Source: DASUZB01 sp036377075 (GTDB lineage Bacteria > Actinomycetota > CALGFH01). From it: a stretch of 45,218 bases of DNA. Shown piece after piece: positions 26,048 to 33,660 of this stretch. The stretch lies in assembly GCA_036377075.1 (NCBI GenBank), contig DASUZB010000338.1:1-45218 (forward strand). Direction: 5' to 3'. A program made the translations under genes and the position numbers. The notes beneath the pieces were generated by a model that was not told the origin of the DNA, ran no database searches, and saw nothing but the letters and a program-made list of their open reading frames with translations. The stretch's first letter is position 1; each line of letters opens with the position of its first letter.

Positions 26048-26068
26048 TGGGGACAACCCTGTGGACAA
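26048..26068 (-). promoter_or_regulatory. Two adjacent DnaA-box-like nonamers
   Basis: On the minus strand TTGTCCACA (26068-26060) matches the actinobacterial DnaA box exactly and TTGTCCCCA (26056-26048) differs by one base. They are 12 bp apart in the 76-bp gap after crgA. The dnaA-proximal origin is not in the window; they may be a titration or control site. Confidence 0.4.
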
Positions 26069-26088
26069 CCGCGGGGTGGTGGCTAGCG

Positions 26089-26337
26089 ATGCCGATCTAC
26101 GAATACCGCTGCCGCGACTGCGGCGCGAGCGAGGAGCACCTGCAGCCGCTGGGCAGCGACGCCCCGGGGCCGTGCCAGGCCTGCGGCGGCGAGCTGCGCC
26201 GGCGCTTCTCGCGGGTGGCGGTCCGCTACCAGGGCTGGGGCTTCCAGGGCACCGACGACCTGCTGCCGGGCGACCGCCCCAGGAAGGACTTCAAGACCCT
26301 GCGCGAGCGCGCCGAACGGATCGCCGACGAGGGCTAG
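26089..26337 (+). CDS. FmdB-family zinc-ribbon protein
   Basis: 82 residues. It begins MPIYEYRCRDCG and has a second CxxC in CQACGG, giving the four-cysteine zinc ribbon of the FmdB/YhcX family. The rest is basic and polar (RRRFSRVAVRYQGWGFQGTDDLL). The family is often annotated as regulatory on the basis of FmdB, but its role is unproven. The gene stands alone and converges on the next. Confidence 0.88.
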   Translation: MPIYEYRCRDCGASEEHLQPLGSDAPGPCQACGGELRRRFSRVAVRYQGWGFQGTDDLLPGDRPRKDFKTLRERAERIADEG

Positions 26338-26343
26338 GGGCGC

Positions 26344-26682
26344 TCAGTTCGGGCTGGGACCGTGCTCCGGGGTGGGGATGCGGCGCAGCACCATCTTCTC
26401 GGCGCAGTGGCGCGGCGGCGCGTCGGTCCCCCTGCGCAGCAGCACCAGCTGCTCCCCGCAGACCTCGCAGGCGAACACCAGCAGCGTGCCCGACTCGTCC
26501 ACGTCCTCCGGCGGGCCGACGGGCCCCTTGGTCACGGCGTAGCCGCGGAACACCGCCCGGCCCGCGACCAGCACGAACAGGCCGATCAGCAGGGCCACCA
26601 GCACGTCGCCCTGGTGGGCGAGCGCCAGCAGCGCCGCCAGAGCGACGACGAGCAGCCCGAACAGGAGCTTGCGACTGGACAT
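26344..26682 (-). CDS. Small membrane protein with a desulforedoxin-like metal site
   Basis: 112 residues. Two membrane helices at about 6-22 and 26-45 are followed by a soluble domain. FACEVCGEQLVLLRRG and then PPRHCAEKMVLRRIP resemble the desulforedoxin fold (C-x-x-C, then C-C-G-x-x-M), with His in place of the first Cys of the usual CC pair. A metal site of three Cys plus one His is possible. I do not recognise a named family; the function is unknown. It sits between fmdB-like and thiolase genes, in neither operon. Confidence 0.55.
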   Translation of the reverse strand: MSSRKLLFGLLVVALAALLALAHQGDVLVALLIGLFVLVAGRAVFRGYAVTKGPVGPPEDVDESGTLLVFACEVCGEQLVLLRRGTDAPPRHCAEKMVLRRIPTPEHGPSPN

Positions 26683-26720
26683 ACCGGCGCCGATGCTACG
26701 CCCCGCCGGCGGGAGAGTCC

Positions 26721-27887
26721 TCAGCCGTCGAGGCGCTCGATCACGGTGGCGTTGGCCATGCCGCCGCCCTCGCACATCACCTGCAGGCCGTAGCGGCCCT
26801 TGCGGCGCTCGAGCTCGGCGAGCAGGTCGGTCATCAGGCGCGCGCCCGAGGCGCCGAGCGGGTGGCCCAGCGCGATGGCGCCGCCGTTGGGGTTGACCTT
26901 GGACCAGTCCGGGTCGACCTCGCGGCCCCAGGCGAGCACCACGCTGGCGAACGCCTCGTTGATCTCCACCACGTCCAGGTCGGCGACGGTCAGCCCGGCC
27001 TTGGCAAGCGCCTTCTCGGTAGCCGGGATCGGGCCGGTGAGCATCGTCACCGGGTCGACGCCGGCGAGCGCGAAGCTGGTGAAGCGCGCCCGTGGGCGGA
27101 GCCCCATCGCCTCGGCGGTGTCGCGCCCGGCCACCAGCAGGGCGGCGGCGCCGTCCGAGATCTGGCTGGAGTTGCCGGCGGTGACCATGCCGTCGGGCCG
27201 GAACGCCGGCTTCAGCGAGGCCAGCTTCTCGGCCGAGGTGTCGCGGCGCACGCCCTCGTCGGCCCGCACCCAGGTGCCGGCGCCGTCCGCGCCGGGCACC
27301 TCCACGGCGACGAGCTGGGCGCCGAAGCGGCCGGCGTCCTGGGCGGCAGCCGCCCGCTGGTGCGAGCGCAGCGAGAACTCGTCCTGCTCGGCGCGGGTGA
27401 GGCCCCACTTCTCGGCGATCAGCTCGGCCGAGATCCCCTGCGGCACCAGCCGGCCCTGGTAACGGGCGTGGACCGTGGGCCCGAACGGGGCGCCCGGGGC
27501 GGCCATGGAGGAGCCCATCGGCACCCTGGTCATGTTCTCCACGCCACCGGCGACCACCAGGTCGTAGACGCCGGCCATCACCCCCTGCGCGGCGAAGTGG
27601 AGGGCCTGCTGGGAGGAGCCGCACTGGCGGTCGATGGTGGTCGCCGGCACCTCCTCGGGCAGCCCGGCCGCCAGCCAGGCGCTGCGGGCGACGTTGACCG
27701 ACTGCTCGCCGACCTGCGAGACGCAACCGAAGATCAGGTCGTCGACCTCGAGCGGGTCGATGCCGGTGCGCTCGATCAGGGCGCGCAGCGGGGCCGCGCC
27801 GAGGTCGACCGCGTGGAGGTTGGTGAAGCCACCTCCCCGCCGTCCGACCGGGGTACGTACCGCATCGACGATCACGGCCTCACGCAT
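26721..27887 (-). CDS. Thiolase (acetyl-CoA acetyltransferase)
   Basis: 388 residues. The nucleophile is Cys89 (IDRQCGSSQQAL); the second half carries GHPLGASGAR (His342) and CEGGGMANA (Cys372). These three define the thiolase active site. The enzyme either cleaves 3-ketoacyl-CoA in beta-oxidation or condenses acetyl-CoA; sequence alone does not decide. Together with fadD and the acyl-CoA dehydrogenase in this window it can serve beta-oxidation, though the three are not in one operon. A long upstream gap with an inverted repeat at 28014-28033 suggests regulation. Confidence 0.93.
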   Translation of the reverse strand: MREAVIVDAVRTPVGRRGGGFTNLHAVDLGAAPLRALIERTGIDPLEVDDLIFGCVSQVGEQSVNVARSAWLAAGLPEEVPATTIDRQCGSSQQALHFAAQGVMAGVYDLVVAGGVENMTRVPMGSSMAAPGAPFGPTVHARYQGRLVPQGISAELIAEKWGLTRAEQDEFSLRSHQRAAAAQDAGRFGAQLVAVEVPGADGAGTWVRADEGVRRDTSAEKLASLKPAFRPDGMVTAGNSSQISDGAAALLVAGRDTAEAMGLRPRARFTSFALAGVDPVTMLTGPIPATEKALAKAGLTVADLDVVEINEAFASVVLAWGREVDPDWSKVNPNGGAIALGHPLGASGARLMTDLLAELERRKGRYGLQVMCEGGGMANATVIERLDG

Positions 27888-28224
27888 GCCGGGCTCCCTT
27901 CGTCAGGGCGGCACCGCGATGGCGTGGCGGCGCCGGGGCTGGCTACAGAGGAGCACCCCGAGCCGTCCGTCCGGTGCTGCGCGGATGCCGCCGTCTGCTC
28001 CGAAGGTGGCACCGTTGACCTAACCGCGTCAACCCACCGGACGCGAAGGAAGAGCGGGCGCCCTCGGGGGCGCACGCGGTGCGACGGCCCGCGTGACCCC
28101 CCTCGGCCCCCGAGGAACCCGGCGGTACGGAACCTGCCGGTTCCAGCGTCGTTTGTAGTGCTTGCGCCACCGCTCCCGCAACGGTCAATTCCGGCCAGCC
28201 CAGAAGGGCTATGCCGCCCCCTCC
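27888..28224. promoter_or_regulatory. 337-bp gap: thiolase promoter region with inverted repeat
   Basis: No convincing gene lies here. GTTGAC (28014-28019) and GTCAAC (28028-28033) form an inverted repeat with an 8-bp spacer, a plausible operator. A minus-strand TTGCGG followed after 18 bp by TACAAA, near 28150-28180, could be a distant promoter. The transcript leader would then be long. Confidence 0.35.
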
Positions 28225-28959
28225 TCAACGCTTGACCACGCAGTAGCGGTAGGCGTGCCAGTCCGCGCCCAGCGCGGGCTCCTCCACCGCGGCCACGACC
28301 TCCCCGCCGGCCGCCTGCAGCAGCTCGACCACCTCGGCGCGGCGCAGGCCGTGCAGCTCCATGACGCCCTGGTAGCCGTACCGCTTCCGCCGGTACAGGT
28401 TGAGCAGCCGGTTGGGCAGCAACGAGAAGGCGAGGCCCCGCGGGGTGGCGGCCGGGTGGCTCGGCACGCCGACCACCAGCACCCCGCCCTGGCGCAGCAC
28501 GCGGAGGAACTCGCGCAGGTAGGCGCGGGCGTAGTCGGCCTGGACGTGCTGCAGGACCAGCAGCGAGCAGACCAGGTCGAAGCTGCCGTCGCCGAACAGG
28601 GCCAGGTCGGTGGCCGCGTTGAGGTGGTAGCGGCAGCGCTCGCCGTGCTGGTTGAGGCGCTCGGCGAGCTCGATCATGGACGGCGCGATGTCGACGCCGT
28701 CGACCTGGTCGAAGCGGGCGCCGAGGGCCTGGGTCAGGCGGCCGACGCCACAGCCGAAGTCGAGCGCTCGTCCCCGACGAAGGGTCACGCCCAGCCCGTC
28801 GAGCCAGGCCTCGAGGTCGGCCACCTCCTGCTCGCCGGTGCGGAGGAACTCCTCCAGCTCCCAGCGGTTGCCCTTCTTGGCCGGGTCGAACTTGATCGCC
28901 CAGAGCGGGTCGGCGCGCCCGAGGGCGTCCCAGTTGCGCTGCAGCTCGTTGAGATCCAT
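28225..28959 (-). CDS. SAM-dependent methyltransferase (class I)
   Basis: 244 residues from ATG 28959 (MDLNELQRNWDALG). Motif I LDFGCGVGRLTQALG binds SAM; VDGVDIAPSMIELAE holds the acidic residue; SFDLVCSLLVLQHV and LREFLRVLRQGGVLVVGVP are motifs for the later strands. A C-terminal part with LPNRLLNLYRRKRYGY may bind the acceptor. The substrate is unknown. It flanks the glycan locus, where methyltransferases modify sugars or lipid carriers, but it is on the opposite strand from the first glycosyltransferase. Confidence 0.88.
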   Translation of the reverse strand: MDLNELQRNWDALGRADPLWAIKFDPAKKGNRWELEEFLRTGEQEVADLEAWLDGLGVTLRRGRALDFGCGVGRLTQALGARFDQVDGVDIAPSMIELAERLNQHGERCRYHLNAATDLALFGDGSFDLVCSLLVLQHVQADYARAYLREFLRVLRQGGVLVVGVPSHPAATPRGLAFSLLPNRLLNLYRRKRYGYQGVMELHGLRRAEVVELLQAAGGEVVAAVEEPALGADWHAYRYCVVKR

Positions 28960-29090
28960 ACCTCGGCAACTCTGGTCGTCACGGCCGCTTCGGGTCAACC
29001 GGGAGGCGGGCGGCGCCTGCCCCGAATTGCCCCACAATCAAGAAAATTCCCTTTCTCCTCCCGAATGTACTGGCCGGCTAAGTAACCGTT

Positions 29091-29135
29091 CGGTAACTTC
29101 CGTCCGGGACAGCCCCGGACAGAACCCGGTTACCG
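29091..29135. promoter_or_regulatory. Nested inverted repeats upstream of the glycan locus
   Basis: Outer arms CGGTAAC (29091-29097) and GTTACCG (29129-29135) enclose inner arms GTCCGGG (29102-29108) and CCCGGAC (29114-29120). It lies 28 bp before the first glycosyltransferase ATG, with a -10-like TAGGTT at 29149-29154. It is a candidate operator or cruciform between divergent genes. Confidence 0.5.
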
Positions 29136-29163
29136 GGGCAAAGTGGGATAGGTTCGCCGCCTC

Positions 29164-30375
29164 ATGCGCTTTCCCCCCATTGCAAGGCGCAGTGCACCCG
29201 GCAGCCCCGACGACGGGACCGCGGGCCGCAAGGGTCGTGGCGTGGTCGTCCTCAACTGGCGCGACACCCGCAACCCCGAGGGCGGCGGCTCCGAGCTGTA
29301 CGTCGAGCGGATCGCGGCCGGACTGGCCGCGCAGGGCCGGCCGGTCACCATGGTCTGCGCCAGCTGGCCCGGCGCGCCGCGCGAGGAGCGCCGCGACGGC
29401 ATCCGGATCCTGCGGCGGGGCTCGCGCCTCACCGTCTACCTGTGGGCCGCCCTGCTGTACCTGAGCGGGCGAGTCGGACCCCACGACGTGGTGGTGGACG
29501 TGCAGAACGGCCTGCCGTTCTTCTCCGCCCTCTACGCCAGGCGGCCGGTGGTGGTGCTGTGCCACCACGTCCACCGCGAGCAGTGGCGGGTGCTGTTCCC
29601 CGTCCCGGTCGCCCGGCTCGGCTGGTGGGTCGAGTCGCGCCTGGCACCGCGGCTCTACCGCGGCTGCCGCTACGTGACGGTGTCGGAGGCCACCCGCGAG
29701 GAGCTGGCCGGCCTCGGCGTGGCGGCGGCCTCGATCCGCGTCGTGCGCAACGGCACCGACCTGGCGGCGCCGGGCGCGCCGGACGCCAGGACGCCGTTCC
29801 CCTCGATCTGCGTGCTCGGGCGCCTGGTCCCCCACAAGCGCGTCGAGCTCGCCCTGGAGGCCGCCGCCCGGATCCGCCGTGACGCCCCCGACCTGCGCGT
29901 GTTCGTCGCCGGCCAGGGTTGGTGGGAGCCGCGCGTCCGCCAGGCGGTGACCCGGCTCGGCCTGGACGGCGCCGTGCGGCTGTTCGGCCACGTCGACGAG
30001 GCGACCAAGCACGCCCTCCTCGCCCGCTCCTGGGTGCTGGCGATGCCCTCCCTGAAGGAGGGCTGGGGCCTCGCGGTGATGGAGGCGGCCGGCCACGGCA
30101 CCCCCGCGGTCGGCTTCCGCTCCGCCGGCGGCCTCGCCGAGGCGATCGTCCACGGCGAGACCGGCCTCCTCGCCGACGACCTCGACGACCTCACCGAGCA
30201 GCTCGCCCGCGTCGTCACCGACCCCCACCTGCGCGACCGCCTCGGCACCGCCGCCCGCACCCGCACCACCAACTTCACCTGGCAGGCCGCCACCGGAGCG
30301 TTCGCCAGGGTTCTCGAGGAGGCGACGGCCGCCGCCGTGGTCAGCCCCGCCCGGCTGGAGCAACCAGCGAGCTAG
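29164..30375 (+). CDS. Glycosyltransferase family 4
   Basis: 403 residues. The N-terminal Rossmann half carries GGGSELYVERIAAGLAAQGRPV; the C-terminal half has ICVLGRLVPHKRVELALEAAARI, SLKEGWGLAVMEAAGHGTPAVGFRSAGGLAEAIVHGETGLL. EGWGLAVMEA is the GT4 donor-binding E-x7-E motif. It transfers a sugar, probably from a nucleotide donor, on the cytoplasmic face. It is the first plus-strand gene of the glycan locus. The promoter may be nearly leaderless, TAGGTT 9 nt before the ATG. Confidence 0.92.
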   Translation: MRFPPIARRSAPGSPDDGTAGRKGRGVVVLNWRDTRNPEGGGSELYVERIAAGLAAQGRPVTMVCASWPGAPREERRDGIRILRRGSRLTVYLWAALLYLSGRVGPHDVVVDVQNGLPFFSALYARRPVVVLCHHVHREQWRVLFPVPVARLGWWVESRLAPRLYRGCRYVTVSEATREELAGLGVAAASIRVVRNGTDLAAPGAPDARTPFPSICVLGRLVPHKRVELALEAAARIRRDAPDLRVFVAGQGWWEPRVRQAVTRLGLDGAVRLFGHVDEATKHALLARSWVLAMPSLKEGWGLAVMEAAGHGTPAVGFRSAGGLAEAIVHGETGLLADDLDDLTEQLARVVTDPHLRDRLGTAARTRTTNFTWQAATGAFARVLEEATAAAVVSPARLEQPAS

Positions 30376-30394
30376 CCGCCCGCCAGACCTCTCA

Positions 30395-30544
30395 GTCGCC
30401 CCGCCTGCGGGGCATTCGCAGTTCATCCGAAACAGAACGCCGGGCCACCGTCCGCAGGCGCCCGGTAACGATCAGCGGCGCCCAGTCAGACGAAGTAAGC
30501 GAGCCAGTCGCCGCCCAGCCCTCAGTCGCCCTGCCTGCGGGGCA
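30395..30544 (+). repeat. Dispersed hairpin repeat, copies 2 and 3
   Basis: GTCGCCCCGCCTGCGGGGCA at 30395-30414 and GTCGCCCTGCCTGCGGGGCA at 30525-30544, 130 bp apart, both preceded by CTCA. Copy 2 is a perfect hairpin (GCCCCGC-CT-GCGGGGC). They bracket the convergent gap between the glycosyltransferase and the small membrane protein, where hairpins could terminate both transcripts. Confidence 0.65.
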
Positions 30545-30545
30545 G

Positions 30546-30686
30546 TCAACGGTTGCCGTAGACGATCAGGTCCTGGGAGACCGCGTTGGGGGACTGGCTG
30601 TTCACCAGCAGGACCGAGGCCACGCCCGCGAGCACGAGCGCCACCACGGCGACGACCAGGAAGACGCGTACGGGGATGCCACTCAT
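30546..30686 (-). CDS. 46-residue single-pass membrane protein
   Basis: MSGIPVRVFLVVAVVALVLAG.. continues to ..IVYGNR. One membrane helix (about 7-28), then a short polar tail outside. The ATG overlaps the stop of the large GT-C-like gene by 4 nt (ATGA) and is preceded by GGAGG, so translation is well supported. I do not recognise a family. It may be a subunit or stabiliser of the neighbouring transferase, which is inference. Confidence 0.6.
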   Translation of the reverse strand: MSGIPVRVFLVVAVVALVLAGVASVLLVNSQSPNAVSQDLIVYGNR

Positions 30687-32548
30687 CGCGAACTGCCTCC
30701 TTGAGGACCTCCCGACTCTATCAGCCGACGCCGGACAAATGCCACGGGACCCCCCGCGATCCAGACGAGCAGCGCGACCGTGACGGCGTCGGCCGCGAGC
30801 ACCGGCGCGGCGGGGGCGATCGGCAGGGCCGGCTCCGACGCCGGCGCGCCGCGGTACAGGGCGAGGTCGGGCCGGTCCAGGACCAGCTCGGCACCGGCCA
30901 GCCGCGGCGGGTAGGCGGACCAGGCGCCGGTCTTCTCGAGCAGCACCCAGCGCACCCCGGCCGCGGTCAGGCCCGGCGCCAGCGGCCCAGAGCCGTGCAC
31001 CAGCGGCGCCAGCCGCGGCGAGAACGGGTCCTCGCCGGGCACGGTGCGGTCGCGCAGCTCCAGGTCGTCGTTGGTCACCACCCGGCGCGGGAAGTAGCGC
31101 TGCGCGGGCTGCAGCACCACCCGGTCGCGGTTCCAGGAGAAGGCGGTGTAGAGGTGCCAGGGGAGCACCAGCAGCGCGCCGGGCTCCCGGTCCGCCGCGA
31201 CCAGCGCGCGGGCCTCGGCCCACGAGGCGGGGTAGCGCGCCGCGCCGAGGCGCCCCCAGGCGCCCCAGGCGAGCGGCGGCAGCAGCAGCAGCGGCGTGGC
31301 GACCAGCAGCCCTGCCGCCAGCTTGCGGCGCGCCGGCGTGGCCAGCAGGCCGGCGAGCCACTCCACCCCGCCGCCGAAGCCGGCGGCGAGCGCGACCGCG
31401 AGCGGGGCGACGAACTTCTGCGCGTCCCGCAGCAGGCCGCCACCCGGCACGTGCTCCACCAGCAGCTGCACGCCCTGGCGCAGCCCGGGCACGGCCCCCG
31501 CGGCGGCGAGCAGGAAGCCGACCGCGGCCGCGGCCAGCAGGCCCCTGACGGCGCCGCGGTCCAGCGGGCCGGCGGCCAGGCGCCGCCAACCGACCACCGC
31601 CAGGGTCGCCACCAGCGCGAACGCCGGCAGCCACAAGGGCGAGTCGCGGCCTGGCGGCACCACGTCGGCGTTCCAGATGCCGCCCAGGGTGGCGAGGCTG
31701 CCGACCGTGCCGAGCGGCCCGTCCGGGCGCGAGGCGAACGCCGCGACGCCCACCGGCCGCACCGGCACGCCCCCCGGGTGCAGGACGCTCGGCACCAGCC
31801 AGGGAGCGTTGAGCACCAGCGCCAGCCCGGCGATAGCCAGCAGCCGCCGGCCGGAGGCCGCCCTCGGTGGGCCGGCGATGCTGCCGGCTGGGGCCGGGGC
31901 CGCCGCTGGCCGGTCTCCGGCCCGCCCACCCGGCGGTCGCGCGGGGAAGCCGGCGACCAGCAGCGCCAGGCCGGCGGCGATCACCCCGCCCGGCGGGCTG
32001 AACGCGGCCACGGCCAGGGCGGCGGCGAGCCGCCGCAGGGCACGCCGCGAGCGGCCCGGCCGCCGGCAGGCGGCGGCGGTGAGGACCACCCACGGCAGCG
32101 CGGCGTAGGAGACCAGCAGCGCCCAGTGCCCCATCAGCAGGCGCTCGTACACGAACGCGTTCCACACGTAGAGCACGCCGGCGGCGGCGCACCCGGCGGG
32201 CAGCCGGGTCGGCGCCAGCCGGGCGGCGCCGAGGCCCGCGCCCACCAGCGTCGCGAGCAGCACCAGCTTCTGCACCAGGTCCACCGGGAGCAGCCGGCCG
32301 GCGAGGGCGACCGCCAGGTCGCTCGGGACCGCGCGGGCCACCGAGGTGCCGAGCCCGAGCAGCTCCCTGGAGAGGGCCGGCCGCGGCACGAAGACCATGT
32401 CGTAGGTCAGCACGTAGCCGGGGACCAGCAGCGGACCGAGGACCAGCAGCGCGGCCAGCGCCACCACGGCCAGCGGCAGGCGGTCCCGCGCTCCCCCGTC
32501 AGGTTCGGTGGCCTGCTCGGGCAGGCCGGGCGGTACGGTGCCGGTCAG
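30683..32548 (-). CDS. Polytopic GT-C-like membrane glycosyltransferase
   Basis: About 621 residues with 10 or more membrane helices. The N-terminal part GYVLTYDMVFVPRPALSRELLGLG contains an acidic residue in the first loop, as in GT-C enzymes (Asp of TYD), then a segment like GVLYVWNAFVYERLLMGHWALLVSYAALPW that also resembles the N-terminus of AftD-like proteins. The C-terminus has a non-membrane beta domain (LPWHLYTAFSWNRDRVVLQP..) and a last helix. It probably uses a polyprenyl-phosphate sugar. The start is uncertain: no ATG or TTG is near; CTG at 32548 overlaps the DUF3068 stop, and GTG at 32467 would shorten the chain to about 594 residues. Confidence 0.7.
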   Translation of the reverse strand: MTGTVPPGLPEQATEPDGGARDRLPLAVVALAALLVLGPLLVPGYVLTYDMVFVPRPALSRELLGLGTSVARAVPSDLAVALAGRLLPVDLVQKLVLLATLVGAGLGAARLAPTRLPAGCAAAGVLYVWNAFVYERLLMGHWALLVSYAALPWVVLTAAACRRPGRSRRALRRLAAALAVAAFSPPGGVIAAGLALLVAGFPARPPGGRAGDRPAAAPAPAGSIAGPPRAASGRRLLAIAGLALVLNAPWLVPSVLHPGGVPVRPVGVAAFASRPDGPLGTVGSLATLGGIWNADVVPPGRDSPLWLPAFALVATLAVVGWRRLAAGPLDRGAVRGLLAAAAVGFLLAAAGAVPGLRQGVQLLVEHVPGGGLLRDAQKFVAPLAVALAAGFGGGVEWLAGLLATPARRKLAAGLLVATPLLLLPPLAWGAWGRLGAARYPASWAEARALVAADREPGALLVLPWHLYTAFSWNRDRVVLQPAQRYFPRRVVTNDDLELRDRTVPGEDPFSPRLAPLVHGSGPLAPGLTAAGVRWVLLEKTGAWSAYPPRLAGAELVLDRPDLALYRGAPASEPALPIAPAAPVLAADAVTVALLVWIAGGPVAFVRRRLIESGGPQGGSSR

Positions 32549-33486
32549 ACGGCCCCGGCCTCGCGGCTCTGGCGCGGCGCCGAGGCGACCCGCCGGCCCG
32601 GACGCCTGCCCGCCAGCGCCAGGCCGACGATCACCAGCAGCACGCCGAGCACCGCCCCGCCGACCGGCAGGCCGACGCTGAGCATGTTGAGCTGGGAGAC
32701 GTTCTTCTTGGCGTCGGACGAGAACTTGCTCACGGTGGCGTCGTCGTAGGCCAGGGAGACGTCGACCAGGGTGAGGACCTGCTTGCCCGCGTCGGTCTGC
32801 AGCGCCTGGTCGACGTCCTCGGCCCCCTTGATGATCTGCCCGGTGCGGGGCTCGACCCACAGCGTCCTGACGTTGCCGTAGATGATGTTGGCGTTCGCCG
32901 TCGGCTGCCCGGGCAGGCCGGCGAGCTCGCCGCTGATCTGCAGCGAGCCGATCTTGATGCCGCCGAAGCGCTGCTCGAACTTGTAGACGGTGAGGCCGTT
33001 GATCTGCTCCTCGCTCAGGAACCTGGCCGGGAAGGCCTGCTTGGCGGTGAGGTCCCAGAACGGGTAGTCCTGCTTCTTGACGTTGAACGGGAACTTGAAG
33101 ACCAGGCCCGAGTGGGGCGGGTTCTCACCGCAGCAGTGCTTGGGCTCCGCGGTGACCCGGTCGAACGCCGCCCGCTCCTGGCTGGCGTCGATCACGCCGC
33201 CGTCGGACAGGTCCACGGTCGACACGAAGCTGTCCCACACCGCCGTGCTCGCCGACCCGGCCTTGACGTCGCCCCGGACCACGCGGACGTTCTTGAGCTG
33301 GACCCCCGACCGCACCTTGAGGTCGGAGCGGTTGAAGTAGCTGCCCGAGCCGACCGCGACCGGCTTGTCGTACTGGTCCAGCGGCGCCTTCGCCAGCCGC
33401 GGGTAGGCGTAGAAGCGCACCAGCAGCGCGAAGAACAGCAGGAACAGCCCCACGAACACCAGCACGATGCCAACTCGACGGCCCAC
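32545..33486 (-). CDS. DUF3068 (PorA-like) membrane-anchored protein
   Basis: 313 residues. An N-terminal helix (about 7-27) and a C-terminal helix (about 270-292) flank an extracytoplasmic beta-rich domain with FPFNVKKQDYPFWDLTAKQAFPA and TLWVEPRTGQIIKGAEDVDQ. This is the DUF3068 pattern, also called the PorA family; actinobacterial members accompany envelope glycan genes. A CC pair (KHCCGENP) lies in the domain. It starts the minus-strand operon DUF3068, GT-C-like, small membrane protein and is divergent from the flippase gene. Confidence 0.85.
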   Translation of the reverse strand: MGRRVGIVLVFVGLFLLFFALLVRFYAYPRLAKAPLDQYDKPVAVGSGSYFNRSDLKVRSGVQLKNVRVVRGDVKAGSASTAVWDSFVSTVDLSDGGVIDASQERAAFDRVTAEPKHCCGENPPHSGLVFKFPFNVKKQDYPFWDLTAKQAFPARFLSEEQINGLTVYKFEQRFGGIKIGSLQISGELAGLPGQPTANANIIYGNVRTLWVEPRTGQIIKGAEDVDQALQTDAGKQVLTLVDVSLAYDDATVSKFSSDAKKNVSQLNMLSVGLPVGGAVLGVLLVIVGLALAGRRPGRRVASAPRQSREAGAV

Positions 33487-33660
33487 CAGAATCCTCCAGC
33501 CTGGTCGTTCCCCCCGAGCGATTTACGTGGGCCGAACACTACACAAACATTGTTCGCAAGAACACATAGACTTACCGTCAGGGGTGTTACTCGGCGTATA
33601 CGCGTAACCTCCGTAGGACGCCGCGAGGCCCGGAACCGCACACGACCCTGGACACCGTTG
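33487..33660. promoter_or_regulatory. Divergent promoter region with two palindromes
   Basis: This 174-bp gap is visibly AT-richer than its surroundings. TGTTCGCAAGAACA (33551-33564) is a perfect stem with a further GAACA half-site at 33534-33538. GTTAC (33586-33590) and GTAAC (33604-33608) flank a region holding the palindrome GCGTATACGC (33594-33603). A -10-like TAGACT is at 33567-33572. Two DNA-binding proteins may act here. Confidence 0.55.

Noticed and set aside
27943..28188. 81-residue protein upstream of the thiolase
   Set aside because: No ribosome site or family pattern, and it covers the probable operator.
26061..28235. 724-codon open frame on the plus strand over the thiolase
   Set aside because: Shadow of the thiolase and the small membrane protein; no family signature.
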